This document shows positions 10,581 through 21,900 of a stretch of DNA of 64,000 bases, in pieces. Location of the stretch: the NCBI GenBank assembly GCA_000469685.2, contig LS997562.1, forward strand, positions 45,016,869 to 45,080,868, read 5' to 3'. The notes beneath the pieces are model-generated. The model worked only from the letters and a program-made list of their open reading frames with translations, was not told the DNA's origin and did not search any database. How positions within the stretch are numbered: the stretch's first letter is position 1; each line of letters starts with the position of its first letter. Both the position numbers and the translations under genes were made by a program. Source of the stretch: Haemonchus contortus (Eukaryota > Nematoda > Chromadorea > Rhabditida > Trichostrongylidae).

Positions 10581-12960
10581 CTTGAGCATTCCAAGAAGTT
10601 CCTGCCTCCAGCGCAAAAGGAGCACGAAGAAAAAAGTCTGTTTCTCATAAATATTGTTTTTTTGGTTACGACGCAAGCACACAGCATAGAATATTAACCA
10701 CCAACGTTCATTGTATAGAATTCACAAGCCTTTCTGTTTCAGCGCCTAGGCGGGAAGGGGCTGTCTGGCAAGCTGGGTAAATAGTATGTTTGAGAAATAG
10801 GAGCCATTCATATTGTTTTGACCGCGTACCGCTAAACAATCAGGGCTAAAGCCCGTTTTCCTACTTTTGCCGGAAATCGAAAATCTTCTCAATTTGATTG
10901 CCTTCTCGACAATTATTCTGTTAGTTTCAGCTAGAAAGCTCATGAAAGCGTCGTAACCAACGCAACTGTGCCAATAGTCGGTGTGTTATATCACTCCAGT
11001 CCTTCTGACTCATGCAAACATTCTCAACCTCAAAACTTTTTGAGTTACTCTTTCATCAGATTCAAAACAATGACGTTTTTAATGAATACCCCAAAAGAAT
11101 GTGTACTGAATTACTCTGTTGTGATTTCCCTTGTATTATTCCTTATTTCTCGCTCGCTCTGCAATTTGCACCGCTTTCAGCATCCCTCTTATTTTTTTAC
11201 TTTTCCCTGAGTGGAACTAACGGGCGGCTGATTATTGCCATGATAGGACCCATCAGTGGTATTGGCGCACCTCCACATAACCGAAAAGAGCATTAAGGAA
11301 AGAACAGTCAGTCGGATTGAGAAAACCTACCTCTGATAACTCTCCTCTTCACCTGTCAGTCACGAAAATGATTTGCTCTTTGACAATGTTTGCCAAGGAA
11401 GGAGCACAGCAGGACTCGCTATAAATGACTCGTAGTTCAACGATTGTTTCACTACTTACGTGCCCTTTACGTGAGACTCGTAGCAAATCCGCGGTGCTTT
11501 CTCCCGGCGCCGTTCCGTTATAAGTGACCCCTTTCCCTCGAGAAGCTTTTAAAACCCATTCAAACTTGAATCCTTGTAGATCCCCTAATTGGGTGGCGTT
11601 GTTCTCAGAAACAATAAATTCCGTAGGAGTATTATTCAGAAGGATTCGCTGTGAGAACTTCTTGCAAATAGTAATTCAGTGCTGATGCATTTGTGCTTTC
11701 AAAAGGAGCTCCCAAACGCGCACAAACAATCCCAACAACTCCTTTCTACTCCGGTATGCACACTTATTGAAGGTCTCTTTGCTCTCTAACGTTCCATTCA
11801 GTACGTTCTCATCTACCTCACATTATAAACTCATAGATAAAAATAGCTTGTGTTACTTACTACGTTTGCCTGGCTTGCGAAAAATTGCGAGGCTGATATC
11901 AGTTTGCCTTGCGATATTTCAGAAATCTCTTAGAGCTGACGTCTGACTAGTCTTACCACTTCCACTTTTTTGTTGAGGTTCCAGCTTTTCATTTGACTGT
12001 AACAGAACCTGTCATATGATTGGCATTCCTAGCTTCTGGAGTTATATAATATGTGACTGATGCAATTAACTGTGGAAAAATGTAACAGTTTATAGTCAAC
12101 ATACAGTAGCGCTCAAAAATCTTCCGCCAAATGCTCGTACGCTTTTTTGTTCATAAGTTTTTTCTTAGTGGAGCAAATTTTCACGCAAATTTTTAATATG
12201 TTCAACTAAAGCATATTCCCCACTATCCGACACTATTTGACTGCAAAGCAGCTATATCCACATAACTAGAGCAAGGTGTTTGTTGTGGTAGCAGACTTCG
12301 CTAGTAGCAAAGTTAGTGACGTCTGCAGTTATTCGCACGTTATGCGCCTTTTTCTCCTCTACTGTGTTCGGCATTGGCGCTCGTACACTTACATGGCAGA
12401 AAGGTAAGAATTTCGAGAAGAGCCACCATTCGTATTTCCAGTTGCTTTTGAGTTCAGGCCCTCGGGATATCTGGAGTAGAGGTAAATATTCACAATACAC
12501 CCATGCTACACATATCGAAATTTCGCATGATTTGATCCAGTTGGAAAAGAGTTACGACTGAAAAGTACGACTGAAGAAGCATTTGGCCGGAGACCTTTGA
12601 GCGCTACTGTGCCTCTCAAAAAGACAGCTAATTGAAGTTCAATTAAACACAATCAAACAGTTGTAGCAACCGCTGTCAAACTGCTATAATCCGGAGTTTC
12701 AATGAAGAGTGTGACTCCAGTCTGACTGGCTGTTTAATCTATAGTCATTAGGGGATATCCATAATCCAGTCGCCCATCACGTAATACCTTTCTTTCATTC
12801 AGTGATGTAGAGATAGCTCTGAATTATATTTGGAACAAATATTATAGATTTGGCTCTCACACATTTTACTTCATGTATTGATAAATACTTTCTGAGTTAT
12901 AATTAATTTTAGAGTAGTGTTCTTGTTAGTTGTACGCTGACGCTTATCGAATGCTGTTAT
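10581..12960. other. No recognised gene
   Basis: Unsupported frames at 10968-11210 and 11012-11296 (plus) and at 12252-12500 (minus) / 12316-12561 (plus). The last pair overlap on opposite strands and both contain good GT donors, so neither can be preferred. No repeats stand out. Confidence 0.45.
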
Positions 12961-13212
12961 GTCAGACTAGCGTAGAGGCGCTACAGATTGCAATATTTGC
13001 GCCAGGATCCACGGCTTCAGCACGCAATCAGCTGACCGCCCCGTTATGAGGGATGGATTTTGTTTTTTTTGTTGCTGCGGTAATTTTTTTCTACCTCAAG
13101 AGGATGAAAAGAGTGGGTGGTTTCTGCTGTAGTAGTGTTTTTGCTAACTTACGTTTATGACTGAATGAATTTTAAAAGACATTTTTGCATACTGTAGTCA
13201 GCTATTCGCATG
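12961..13212. repeat. Dispersed repeat family, copy 1
   Basis: This stretch aligns along its length with 29156-29434. Shared landmarks are GTCAGAC at the left edge, GGCG.TACAGATTGCA, a T-rich stretch followed by CTACC.CAAGAG, then GCTAAC.TA.G.TTATGA and TGAATGAATTTTAA. Divergence and small indels show both copies are old. No coding frame is shared and no terminal inverted repeat was found, so the class is unknown. Confidence 0.75.
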
Positions 13213-13239
13213 TTAATTCCTTTGGTTTTTTTCTTGACT

Positions 13240-13505
13240 TCCAACCTTAATTGAATCGAGTTATGAATTCATTTGAAAAGTACTGCCCATTTTTAGAAAG
13301 CTCCGCCCGTAGCAGGTGGGTCTCCTTTGTCTGGTTTGTTAACCCGTTCCTCACCTGTGACCATTTTTTCCGTAGTCTGGACTTTTTCGAAGCTAGAATA
13401 AGATGTTTGGGTCTTGGCACCGCCTATTCCGGCACTTGTTTAGGGTGAAACCGATTTGTGTGACAGATAAACAAACATACAAACAAACAAACAAACAGAC
13501 ACCAA
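13240..13505. repeat. Low-complexity element ending in an AAAC microsatellite
   Basis: The sequence ends in a run of AAAC units at 13463-13500 (AAACAAACATACAAACAAAC), preceded by GTGACAGAT. Patches rich in the complementary GTCTGT/GTTTG motif occur near 17840-17885, 24015-24050 and 38990-39022. These may be ends of a common non-autonomous element. The relationship is suggested by composition only. Confidence 0.4.
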
Positions 13506-13658
13506 AATTGTGGATTATATATAGTAAGGATATATGCATTTAAATCGAGCAATCGAATTGTTGGAAACTCGTCGTTGCATTCCCTTTTCTGCAGAAATGC
13601 AGGAGACGTCAAATTTACCTTCCATTTCGTTTCAGTGAAGTGTAGACTGATTTTCCAG

Positions 13659-13889
13659 ATTCAGAGATCCTGGCAACAGCTCGCCCACTATCGTCGACTT
13701 AAGATGCTCACGGTCATCTTTCGGATCCTTGAAGGTATGCTTCGAAAGAATGTTGACGAATTTTTCAGAATGTTGTTATACTCAATCGATTATGTTTTGC
13801 CCTGCTTTCTTACCGTCCCATATTTTTATACAGGAAACGAAAGCATGCGTAATAACTGCATGAAGTGTTTAATTGGAATAGCAATGTAG
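13659..13889 (+). CDS. Candidate last two exons of an unidentified gene
   Basis: A GATTTTCCAG acceptor ends at 13658. The exon 13659-13734 encodes IQRSWQQLAHYRRLKML and on through TVIFRILE, and ends at GAAG/GTATGC in phase 1. The 99-base intron 13735-13833 ends in TTTTTATACAG. The last exon, 13834-13889, continues in phase and stops at TAG. Because the intron is a multiple of three and has no stop, the unspliced frame is open too. A polyadenylation signal AATAAA lies 17 bases after the stop, as expected for a gene end. The upstream exons are not visible, perhaps because old repeats occupy 12961-13505. No domain is recognised. Confidence 0.33.
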   Translation: MQRSWQQLAHYRRLKMLTVIFRILEGMLRKNVDEFFRMLLYSIDYVLPCFLTVPYFYTGNESMRNNCMKCLIGIAM

Positions 13890-13906
13890 CGCAAAGCCAA
13901 ATCAGA

Positions 13907-13912
13907 AATAAA
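13907..13912 (+). terminator. Possible polyadenylation signal AATAAA
   Basis: A canonical AATAAA lies 17 bases beyond the TAG of the candidate gene at 13659-13889. The hexamer is common in AT-rich DNA, so its position is the only support. Confidence 0.35.
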
Positions 13913-14402
13913 CATCCAAATTGTCTTTACATTTGATGCATCCTGACATACATATCTTATGGTTAGATCCTGAAAAAGGATCCTCCTTTGAATCAGTCTA
14001 AATGGCTGGTGAGCATCGAGCCGCTTGGCGTTCCGTGTTTAATTTGATGAACCCGTCTCGTCTTATTTTTATTCTATTTTTTCTGTTGTAGGGTATATAG
14101 TCATAGCAACGTAATCCTCTCAGAATGAACTTAGTGAGATTCCATGAGTCATGAAATCATTTCTAGTTCACCCAACTGATGAAATTTTGCTATGGAAACA
14201 GGTAGGCTGCAGTGCCTCCATTTATGTATTTGAAGTGGTTCAGGAGCGAAGGTGAAAGGCTGGTTTGTGTTATCAGAGGTTTATATCCCTTATAATTAAT
14301 TCAACAAAATTCATTTCGCATTGTTCAAAAAACTCTAACACCGCGTTGTAAATAGGATTACGAAACCCGGAAACGGTTACCTTAACCGCAAAGGCCCTGT
14401 TA
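13913..14402. other. No recognised gene
   Basis: AT-rich spacer between the candidate 3' ends of a plus-strand and a minus-strand gene. Nothing was recognised. Confidence 0.4.
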
Positions 14403-14979
14403 TCATAAATACACCTCTCTTCCCGGAATGTATGAGAGAAGCTGTATTGTTGCAGAGCCTGTAATCCCTTTCTTTCAAAACTAATCCTCTCCAGCTAGCG
14501 ACATTATCAGATGACATAATAGCTTTTCCTTTTAATCCAGTAGTGTCAGATCTTAAATGTACCAGGGTGAAACTTCTATGTATACTTGTTATCGTTTTCA
14601 GAAGAAAATCACTTACGTAGGTATGATTCCACATAAGCGTGAATGATTGTAAGCTCGTTGATTGCGGTAGAGCAGCTAAACAGTGCAGCACTTTCGGGTG
14701 GAACCATATTATTCCCCTGCGCAAAATTGTGGGAATAACGAGAGGAGTGTCTATACATAGAGTGAAGCAGACGTATCAGATGCAGAGAAAATTGGATGAT
14801 CTCGATTATCGGCGCAAGTACTTGCGAGCTTTCGGTCTACGATTAATCCCGCACCAGTCTCGGGATGTTGCGCTTACCTCGCTAACCAGTTCCGGATCCT
14901 TCAGTGAGATAGGTGAGTTCTCAACAAAGGATACTAGTATGGCAGTCAACAATAGTGTAAACTTAGTACTACGCTCCAT
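14403..14979 (-). CDS. Candidate three-exon gene for a small secreted protein
   Basis: On the minus strand an ATG at 14979 starts a signal-peptide-like sequence (MERSTKFTLLLTAILVSF). Exon 1, 14979-14878, ends at GAG/GTAAGC. Exon 2, 14716-14617, follows a TTTTGCGCAG acceptor and ends at CTAC/GTAAGT. Exon 3, 14458-14403, follows GATTACAG and ends at TGA. The three exons keep one frame and give about 85 residues with a single Cys in exon 2. Two strong GTAAG donors and phase agreement support it. Against it, exon 3 also reads well in another phase (ALQQYSFSHTFREERC) up to a GTAACC donor. A 147-codon plus frame (14639-15082) overlaps as well. No family is recognised. Confidence 0.3.
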
Positions 14980-15059
14980 AGTTTTTGAAGTTTGCGAGGA
15001 TAATGCGAAATTTAAAGGCACCTTGGCGGTGTTACGAGTACTTGTTTTTTGTTTGCAGT

Positions 15060-17503
15060 TCTTGAGTCACTCGTGCGGCTGATGGCCAAATCTAGTCACG
15101 ACGATCATGTTTGAATTCTCAACAAGCATCAGTGGTAAAGCTAGGATGTCAACCGAAAGTGGCGCGCTGACCCCGCCCGAGGAGCGAACACTTCGGTCAA
15201 AAAAGTTAACCCCAATTGGGACTTTGAACGTGTTATCGCCTACTGAAAAGCCTCGAAAGGACCTGGTTCTGTAATGTGCGGGAACATCCGAGTCCTATGC
15301 CTTCAGGAGACCCGCTGGAAAAGAGCAAAAACCGCAGAAATCGGAACTGGTGTCATGCTCTTCTTCAACGAGGAAGACACCTCACGAAATGGTGCGGGCA
15401 TAGCAGTGGCAGAGTCTCTGGAAGACTCAGTCTCCACCGTCAGCAGGATCAGCAGTGGAATCATGGCGGCGCCTACTTCCGACCCTAGCTTGATCGCCTT
15501 CCATCTCGCTGGGCTTTAGACATTGCCACTCCTCCCGTTGCCTTTCCCTTGAAGCTGCTCGGTTGAATGGAGCAGAGCTGCTACAAATGACCCGGCAAAA
15601 CGCTAGAAACGTGGCTGGGAGAATAGACGCGAAAGAAGGTTGCTGGACAGTGATATTCATGCACGCACTACAAGCCTTTTGCCCCATCTACGAAATGACT
15701 GAGTGTCATCTGAGCCTTGACGAGGCCATCCGATTAGTTATAGAGGGGGGTCTCACAAAAGCAGGTGATCTCAGTGGTAACATTGGGAAAGAGCAACGGA
15801 GCTTCGAGAAGATCCACGGAGGTAAGGGAATATAGGTCAATAGTGAAGGGGGAAAAACAGAAGTAGACCACGAACTTGTGCGATTGTCATCCCTCAAAAT
15901 TGTGAAGGATATAAGATGGGGCTCCACAGCACAGTCTTCTCCTGGCAGACATAGCCATATATCTTCCAACCAAGAGATCAAGGACAAGAAAGGAGCTGAG
16001 GATCTGGTTCTGGGAGCTGCACCGAGCCGAAAGAGAACAAGGAGAATTCTGGCAGCTGGACTCCCAGATCCGCATACCTGCAGCAACGCCGTGAAGGTCA
16101 TCCTACGGTGTGCAAGGGAAACTCGATATGGATTCCTTGAGGCGAAGGGGGGGGGGGGGGTAAGGAGGCATGGTTTTGGAACGATGGAGTCTAGCTAGTT
16201 GTTAGGCAGAAATCGTGTTGTTGCAAAAGACGCGAGCACTGGAAGACCTAACTGTCTACGAAACTTCCACGAGGCTCGCCAAAGCTACAGTAGCGAAGGC
16301 AAAGAATACGTAAATGTACGCCTTGTATGATATGTATGATAAAGCTATGGTCGAGAAGGAGGGAACTTTGTCTTCCATCTGGCGAAAGCGCGTCACCGGG
16401 TTACACTTAGGGGTAGCGAAGTCCATTAGGAACAGCGAGGGTGCAGTCCAGAGGAAGCCTGTAGAGTTCAGGCGCAGGTGAAGAGCTGAAAAGCTCTGGG
16501 AGGCTCGTATCGAAGAGTTCGCTCGCAAGAGTAGCAACCAGTTAAAGGAAACGACTGGTCTCATAAAGCGCTGAGCAGAGCTGTGCAGACCAATAGGAAA
16601 GAAGAAGGTTGGGAAAGCAACATGTCCGCATGGGGTATTGATCATGGCATGGAAAACGTTTGGATAGCACGGGATAGAGTGGCTCAGCTTTTAAAAGTGG
16701 CTCACTCTGCCCACACGATGAAACTGTACCAGCGGCTAGTCGACCAAAGATTGAGAAGATTGTTCGCGATCTAACAGGAGCAATTTGGCCTTGTGCCTGA
16801 AAGGTCTGCAATGGATGCGTTTCCATAGCCTGACAAGTAATGGGAAGTATCGAGAAAGCGTTGACCTTGCTCCTTAGCCTTCATCGTTCTGTAATAGGCA
16901 TTTGACCGTCTCCCGTTATGAATCCTTTAGAGAGCTCTTAAGAGCGAAAACGAGACGTTCTAGAACACATGATCTGTTGGGCAAAGACATAAACGATGGG
17001 TCCACGACAACAATACGACCACACACGACCAAACCGGAGCAGTAAATGTCAATGTTGGGTTACACCAGTGTTCAGCTCTAAGCCCAATCCTCTTCCTGCT
17101 TACAATAAACTTTATCACAATAGAACTCATGGATGAGCCACTTGAAGGACATCCTATGCCTGTGGTTGGATCAGGAATGAAGGCGTCAGAGAGGCTATGC
17201 AAACAGCCCTGGTCCAGCTGAAAATGAGAGAGCAGCGCGTGCGATGGTTCGGACATGTATTGAGAAGACCACAGGATCATCCGATAAAGGAGACAGTGGA
17301 GTATAAAGCTCAGGGTAAGCGACTACGAGGATACCGAAGAAAGATGGCGGAACGTGATCAAAAAGGACCTCGCCGGAGCTAGAATAACGGCTGAAGATGC
17401 TGTAGATTGAAAAAAGTTGGGACGGCTGGTAAGAACAGCGGACCCTGCGTCGGCGTGGAATTAGACGCTAGAAGAGACGGGAGGGAAATTAGAAGAGGAA
17501 GGT
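15060..17503 (+). mobile_element. Decayed RTE-type LINE, copy 2
   Basis: This is a dead relative of the intact element at 59255-62415. Homology starts near 15060 (CGGCTGATGG), so the tRNA-like head is missing. Recognisable parts in order: the endonuclease start (IGTLNV), VLCLQETRWK at 15290-15330, CPIYE near 15690, VDHELVRLSSLKIVKDI near 15870-15915, AHTMKLYQRLVDQRLR near 16710-16755, VPERS near 16800, and the C-terminal block KMREQRVRWFGHVLRRPQ near 17225-17275. Stops and frameshifts are frequent. About 150 unrelated bases (roughly 15464-15617) sit inside the endonuclease region. About 450 bases are missing near 17158, and these carried the YADD box, so it cannot be active. The trailing AGAAGAGG is the worn-out GAA tail. 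Confidence 0.92.
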
Positions 17504-19765
17504 GACGACCATTTCTTAAAATGTTTTCGAGCATGGAACACTTATGCTAATTGTTCGTAATGTCTAGTGTAACCGCGCTGAGTGCGCGCGAGCAAGTCGA
17601 GGTATTCTTTTTTGCACTTTGTGTTTGATAATTGAATTTGATCGTGACCTTTTCGATAGAAATGCCATTATCCAGGTTGGGGAGCGTTTTTTTTTTGTTA
17701 CGTTCCAATCTAGAAAATAGCTCTTATCTAATCGCTTCTGGAAACATTGTGTTGTGTGGTTGGTATAGCATTTTGGCAAACTTACGTTTTATATATCTCC
17801 TATTATAAAGCAGTAACTTGGCGTTTCGGTTTATCGGTCTGGGTGCTTGTCGGTATGTTGGTTTGTCGGTCTGTCCGTCCGCAAAACTTTATGATTACGA
17901 TAAAGGTGGTGATATGGAAAAACTGGCTATCACATTTCCTTTTTATACTTAAAAGAGCTCGGTTGGTAAGTTAATGGAGTAGTGACTACTGCGGATTGAA
18001 GTGGTTGCTTTGAAACATTGACTTCGATCTGTACTGGGGTCGTGCTATGTATGCCTAAACGAAAATCGAAATGATAATGTAGTTGGGAGTCCTCCGCTTT
18101 CTTTCAATATTGAGCGCTAGAGCGCTTATAAGGAAGTTAGCCCACAGTCGTGCGCAGGAACGTTTCTTAGCCATGAATATACATTTTTTGACCTAAGCTT
18201 GCAGTGCAGCTTGACCGATCACAAGTAGTACTTCTCTCCCCCGCTTTTCTGCTTTTCATACCCTTTGAAAAGAAAGAACTGCTGAGTTCTATGTATATAG
18301 TTGTGAGAGGTTCTATACCTTTGTTCATTTCTCACGTCTACCTTATGTAGCGTATGAACAAACAAAACAAAAACAAAAATAAGCTTGAGGAGGGAAGGAG
18401 CACCGGGGTGGGCGAGTTATGAAATATCGCCTGCTACTATCCTAGCTTTTTGCACGAGGCACGAGTGCATAAAAGCGGTGTCTCGCCTAACTACATTTTC
18501 TGAATAAATACTTTGTAAAAGTAAAAGAATGAGTCCCGTCGTAAGCCGGGCGAAACGAGTGGTACTCTGATAAAGCAGTACCATTAGCTGGCATGTTAAA
18601 ATGACCATCCATCAATGGTGTAATAAGGCATCTCAGCTCGATTGGCTTTCTAGGTGTGAAAGAAAGCTCATCCAGGCTGGCGAATGATCTTCTGTCCGTG
18701 TGTAGATATCATGCAAGGTTAGCGTGAAGAATCATTTAATGTTTGTTGCCTTCTGAATTATTTACATGCTCCCAACTCCGCCACATCTCTCACTTCTGAA
18801 TCGAGTTGGTAAAGTTCTACCGCTGGCTGCCGTTTTTGCGCTGCCCGTTCTCTCGCGGTTCAACTGATTTCCTTTTAAAAAGGCATTATGCGTAAAAATA
18901 GTTTACAGCAATTACAGCAGCTACTAGCTTATGGTCTTCGAATTCGTAGGTAAAAACTAGCATTCTAAAGGGTAAAGTAGTGCATTTTGAAAAAGAATCT
19001 GTTAAATACTGTAGCACTTTCCCTTACTTGTAGAAGGATTCCCTTCGGAAGACCTTCTGAAGGAAGCTACTCAGATTTCATCTGTATGGTCTAAATAGTG
19101 GCGGGTAGTGAAATCTCTGTTTCAAGGAAGACCTCGAAAGATGAAGGTTATTTTTTTTCGGTGAGAGATGTAATCATGGCAGAACTACAAATTCTATTGA
19201 TTATGCAGTATTCGAAAAAACTTGTTCTCTAATTTTCGCCTGAAGTGAAAATTGAGATTGTGTTCGAGCCGCTCTCCTAGCAGTAGGAGATTTCCAATCA
19301 AAGAAAGACCAATTTATATAAAAGGGAATTATTCGGCACACATCCTGATAACTGATGACTTTCGAGGAAAAGGAGTAGTGATTGCAAAAAAAAGTCAGTC
19401 AATTGATTGACTCACCATTTACGGAATAGTGGTTAGGGCCTCTTTTGATTCACCGTCACAGTTGTAGGGTGAGCTTCGTCGTGATGAACCTATTCACTAC
19501 GTTGGTTTCTTCTTTTGGCATAGAAGTTTGTGCCGCTTTTGTGTCAGAATTCTCCTTTCCCACTGTAAGCTTCTTCTTATCAGTCCTATTTGCAGTATTA
19601 TTTCATCTAATAATATTGGAAAGGCTCATTTGTCCGATGTGCTGAACATTCATAGTTTCACCTGCCGATACTCCAAGGATAGATAACACGATGAGACACT
19701 TAATTCACTGTATGTTTTTTTCATTGGTAGAGTTATGATATGATGGGCTGACTTTTCATCACATT
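17504..19765. other. No recognised gene
   Basis: Contains a GTCGGT/GTCTGT-rich patch at 17835-17885 and unsupported frames at 18417-18608 (minus, hydrophobic) and 19445-19645 (plus, hydrophobic). Nothing else is recognised. Confidence 0.45.
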
Positions 19766-20290
19766 ACTTACTTTGATACTTTGATGATCCTTCGGCAAGA
19801 GAAATTGCTCAGCGGGGACCACTGCTCCTCCATACCGCCCGATCTTTCGCGAGTTGCATTCAATGTGGGCCGCTTTCTCTGAAACATTTGGAACACGAAT
19901 CGGCCACCGACATCCTGACGGTCTTGTTTTATTTCTCGGAAGCATTCTGTGACTCGGAGACTCTATCTGTCATCTGTTCGACGAATTAGATGACCGGTTC
20001 AGCGATGCTTCGAATGTACCATGTATTGAAGCGAGTCCTTCAAACGTGATCTGTCCTTTAGGTCTGAACTTCGCAAGCCTTGCTGCCACTGTTGGCGTCG
20101 ACTGATTTTCAGAAAACTTCTTTCCAACGCGTGATGAGAAGTCCTTATGGCTTTGGCGATTGTTTTGTTGTCAGGGCAGGTTCCAATCGCATAGCGCATC
20201 GCTGGCAGTACTGAGGTGATGAATCGATGCTTTGAAATCGGGATCGCTGACTCATTTCTCACAACAATATCCAAACGTTTGTTTCCTCAA
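19766..20290 (-). mobile_element. LINE 3' remnant, second family
   Basis: The minus strand encodes the region after the reverse transcriptase palm of a LINE that differs from the RTE copies here. Visible words are SVLPAMRYAIGT, ALERSFLKISRR, LRSSDLKDRSRLKD and SKHR followed by TGHLIRRTDDR. A frame-shifted part then resembles the usual REIKQDRQDVGGR-type tail, and TRERSGG follows. These match, by memory, the conserved C-terminal block of LINE polyproteins common in parasitic nematodes. The 3' end shows a short repeat tail (TACTTTGATACTTTGATGAT on the plus strand, 19770-19789). Stops interrupt it, so it is a fossil. The upstream reverse transcriptase is not visible. Confidence 0.7.
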
Positions 20291-21641
20291 AGTACTCAAA
20301 ATATTTTTAAATTATTATTTGAGCAATTCCTCCTTCCTAGCAAGGGTGGCCTGAGTACGGCCCGTTGTTTGATTTCAAGTTGTTTCACTCTTCTTAATTA
20401 TCCACGTTAAAGAGAAAGTGGGTGGAGGAAGTCGTCTCCCCACAAGTGACTTCTTGTGATTAGATGACAACAATCTGAAACAAAGGCAACCCTAGTTAAG
20501 CCTTGTTGACTAGCTTTGTTTCAACTGTGAAGCACCATTTTTGACGCTTCTATGTTTGTAAATATGAAACGTCTGACCATCTCCTTGCATAACTCTATCT
20601 AGGAAGAACTGCAATCTGTATGTTAACATCACTTTATTGCCCAAAGCTCTTGGCAGAACATTTTCCGGGACATTTGTCGTATTCTTTTCCCTTAGAACTC
20701 ACTCTGATAGCAGTGCATTTTTTTGTACGCTTTTAAAAACAAGGAATATTTAGTGTCCTGGTGTTCGAAAAGAGGCATAGAGGAACACGCTCAGGTCAGG
20801 GGAGTCGTATTGAGTAGTATGCACCACACATTCCTTCTCTAAGGCGGAAATGTGTGGAGCTCTTGGTGAAATTACCTCTGGGGTGAGAAATGAGAGGGCA
20901 ACATATCTGTCCTATTTTAGATTATGAGTAGAAGGCAGGCGGACATGTAGTGAAAACATCAAAATTGGATACGTAAGTGGCTTTTCCATAACCCTACGGC
21001 GTGCTGTGGGTTTTGAAGACATTCTACGCTCCATCATGTTCCGCTGTAATACAATCTCTTCTGGTAGCACCTCTCTGCTATTAGAGGCTAAAACAATATC
21101 AGGGAATTCATTCCTTAACAATTAAGCGAGCGTGTGAAACCTGTCGTTCTTTCGTAGGCGTCTTATGTCAATCACTCATGCGTAATTTATGAATTGTCTC
21201 CCAGCTATAGCAATTTATTGCGGAATAATTTTGGTTTTGTTCCGCCGGAAAGGAAATATCATTTGATTCGTAGTAAGGTTCCATGCTTCTTTGGCAATAA
21301 GCCATAGGTTAGAATGAGGTTTGTTTCGATAAGTTTCGAGAGTTCAATGTGCGGGAATCTCAATCGTAGAGTGTTTTTGAGGAAAGTTCAGAAAAAAAGT
21401 ATAAGTATTACTTTAAGTTGACTATGTACCTATGTAAAATATGCCTTTGAGATACTACGGCTGAGACCGCGGACTACGGGGTTCGAATAGAGTATTCTAT
21501 TTTTTGAGTTTTTCTCCATGTGTGCCTAGTTGAAAATATTTTCTGTCAATGTTCGCGCTGCGTGTATAGGAGACTAGCTACCTTACCTCAAACAAGAGCG
21601 AACCCTAGCCGACGCCGTTAAGACCAGAAATGAAATCAGTC
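20291..21641. other. No recognised gene
   Basis: One unsupported minus frame at 20912-21121 (69 codons, true ATG, with REVLPEEIVLQRNMMERR) overlaps no plus frame. There is no homology I can name. Confidence 0.4.
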
Positions 21642-21900
21642 CTACTTGAAGGGTAGACTCAGAGTAGGGCAGACAAAAGAGTGTATTGGATTTGGACCAT
21701 TTGTTGAGTCTTGAGAGTGTGATGCAAGTTCAGAAAACGGCTCATTGCTCGTACCAAAGTAAGAAGGTAAAACCCTAAAATGTGGGCGTTTCAGTGTTGA
21801 TTGAGGAGCTGCTGGTTTTTTGCGGTTGCTCAAGAGTTCCAGAAAAAGGCAATCAATGTACTTGAGAGCGTCTTTGTTGTCGCAGTGTCGTGCGTCATTC
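21642..21900 (-). CDS. Candidate terminal exon, unidentified
   Basis: On the minus strand an ATATCTTCAG acceptor ends at 21901, close to the nematode consensus TTTTCAG. The exon then stays open for 85 codons to a TAG at 21642. It reads NDARHCDNKDALKYIDCLF, then a basic stretch SNRKKPAAPQSTLKRP, then a Ser/Asn/Pro-rich tail with FSELASHSQDSTNGPNP. No plus-strand frame competes. The intron would be phase 2. No upstream exon was matched and no domain is recognised, so it remains a candidate. Confidence 0.27.

Noticed and set aside
14639..15082. 147-codon plus-strand ORF
   Set aside because: Its start overlaps the spliced minus-strand candidate, its end runs into the decayed RTE, and it has no domain. 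It is mentioned only as an alternative.
15276..17382. Short ORFs on both strands in the 15-17 kb region
   Set aside because: They are fragments and shadows of the decayed RTE copy, not separate genes.
21470..21500. GGGGTTCGAAT resembling a B box
   Set aside because: No A box at the right distance and no tRNA fold.
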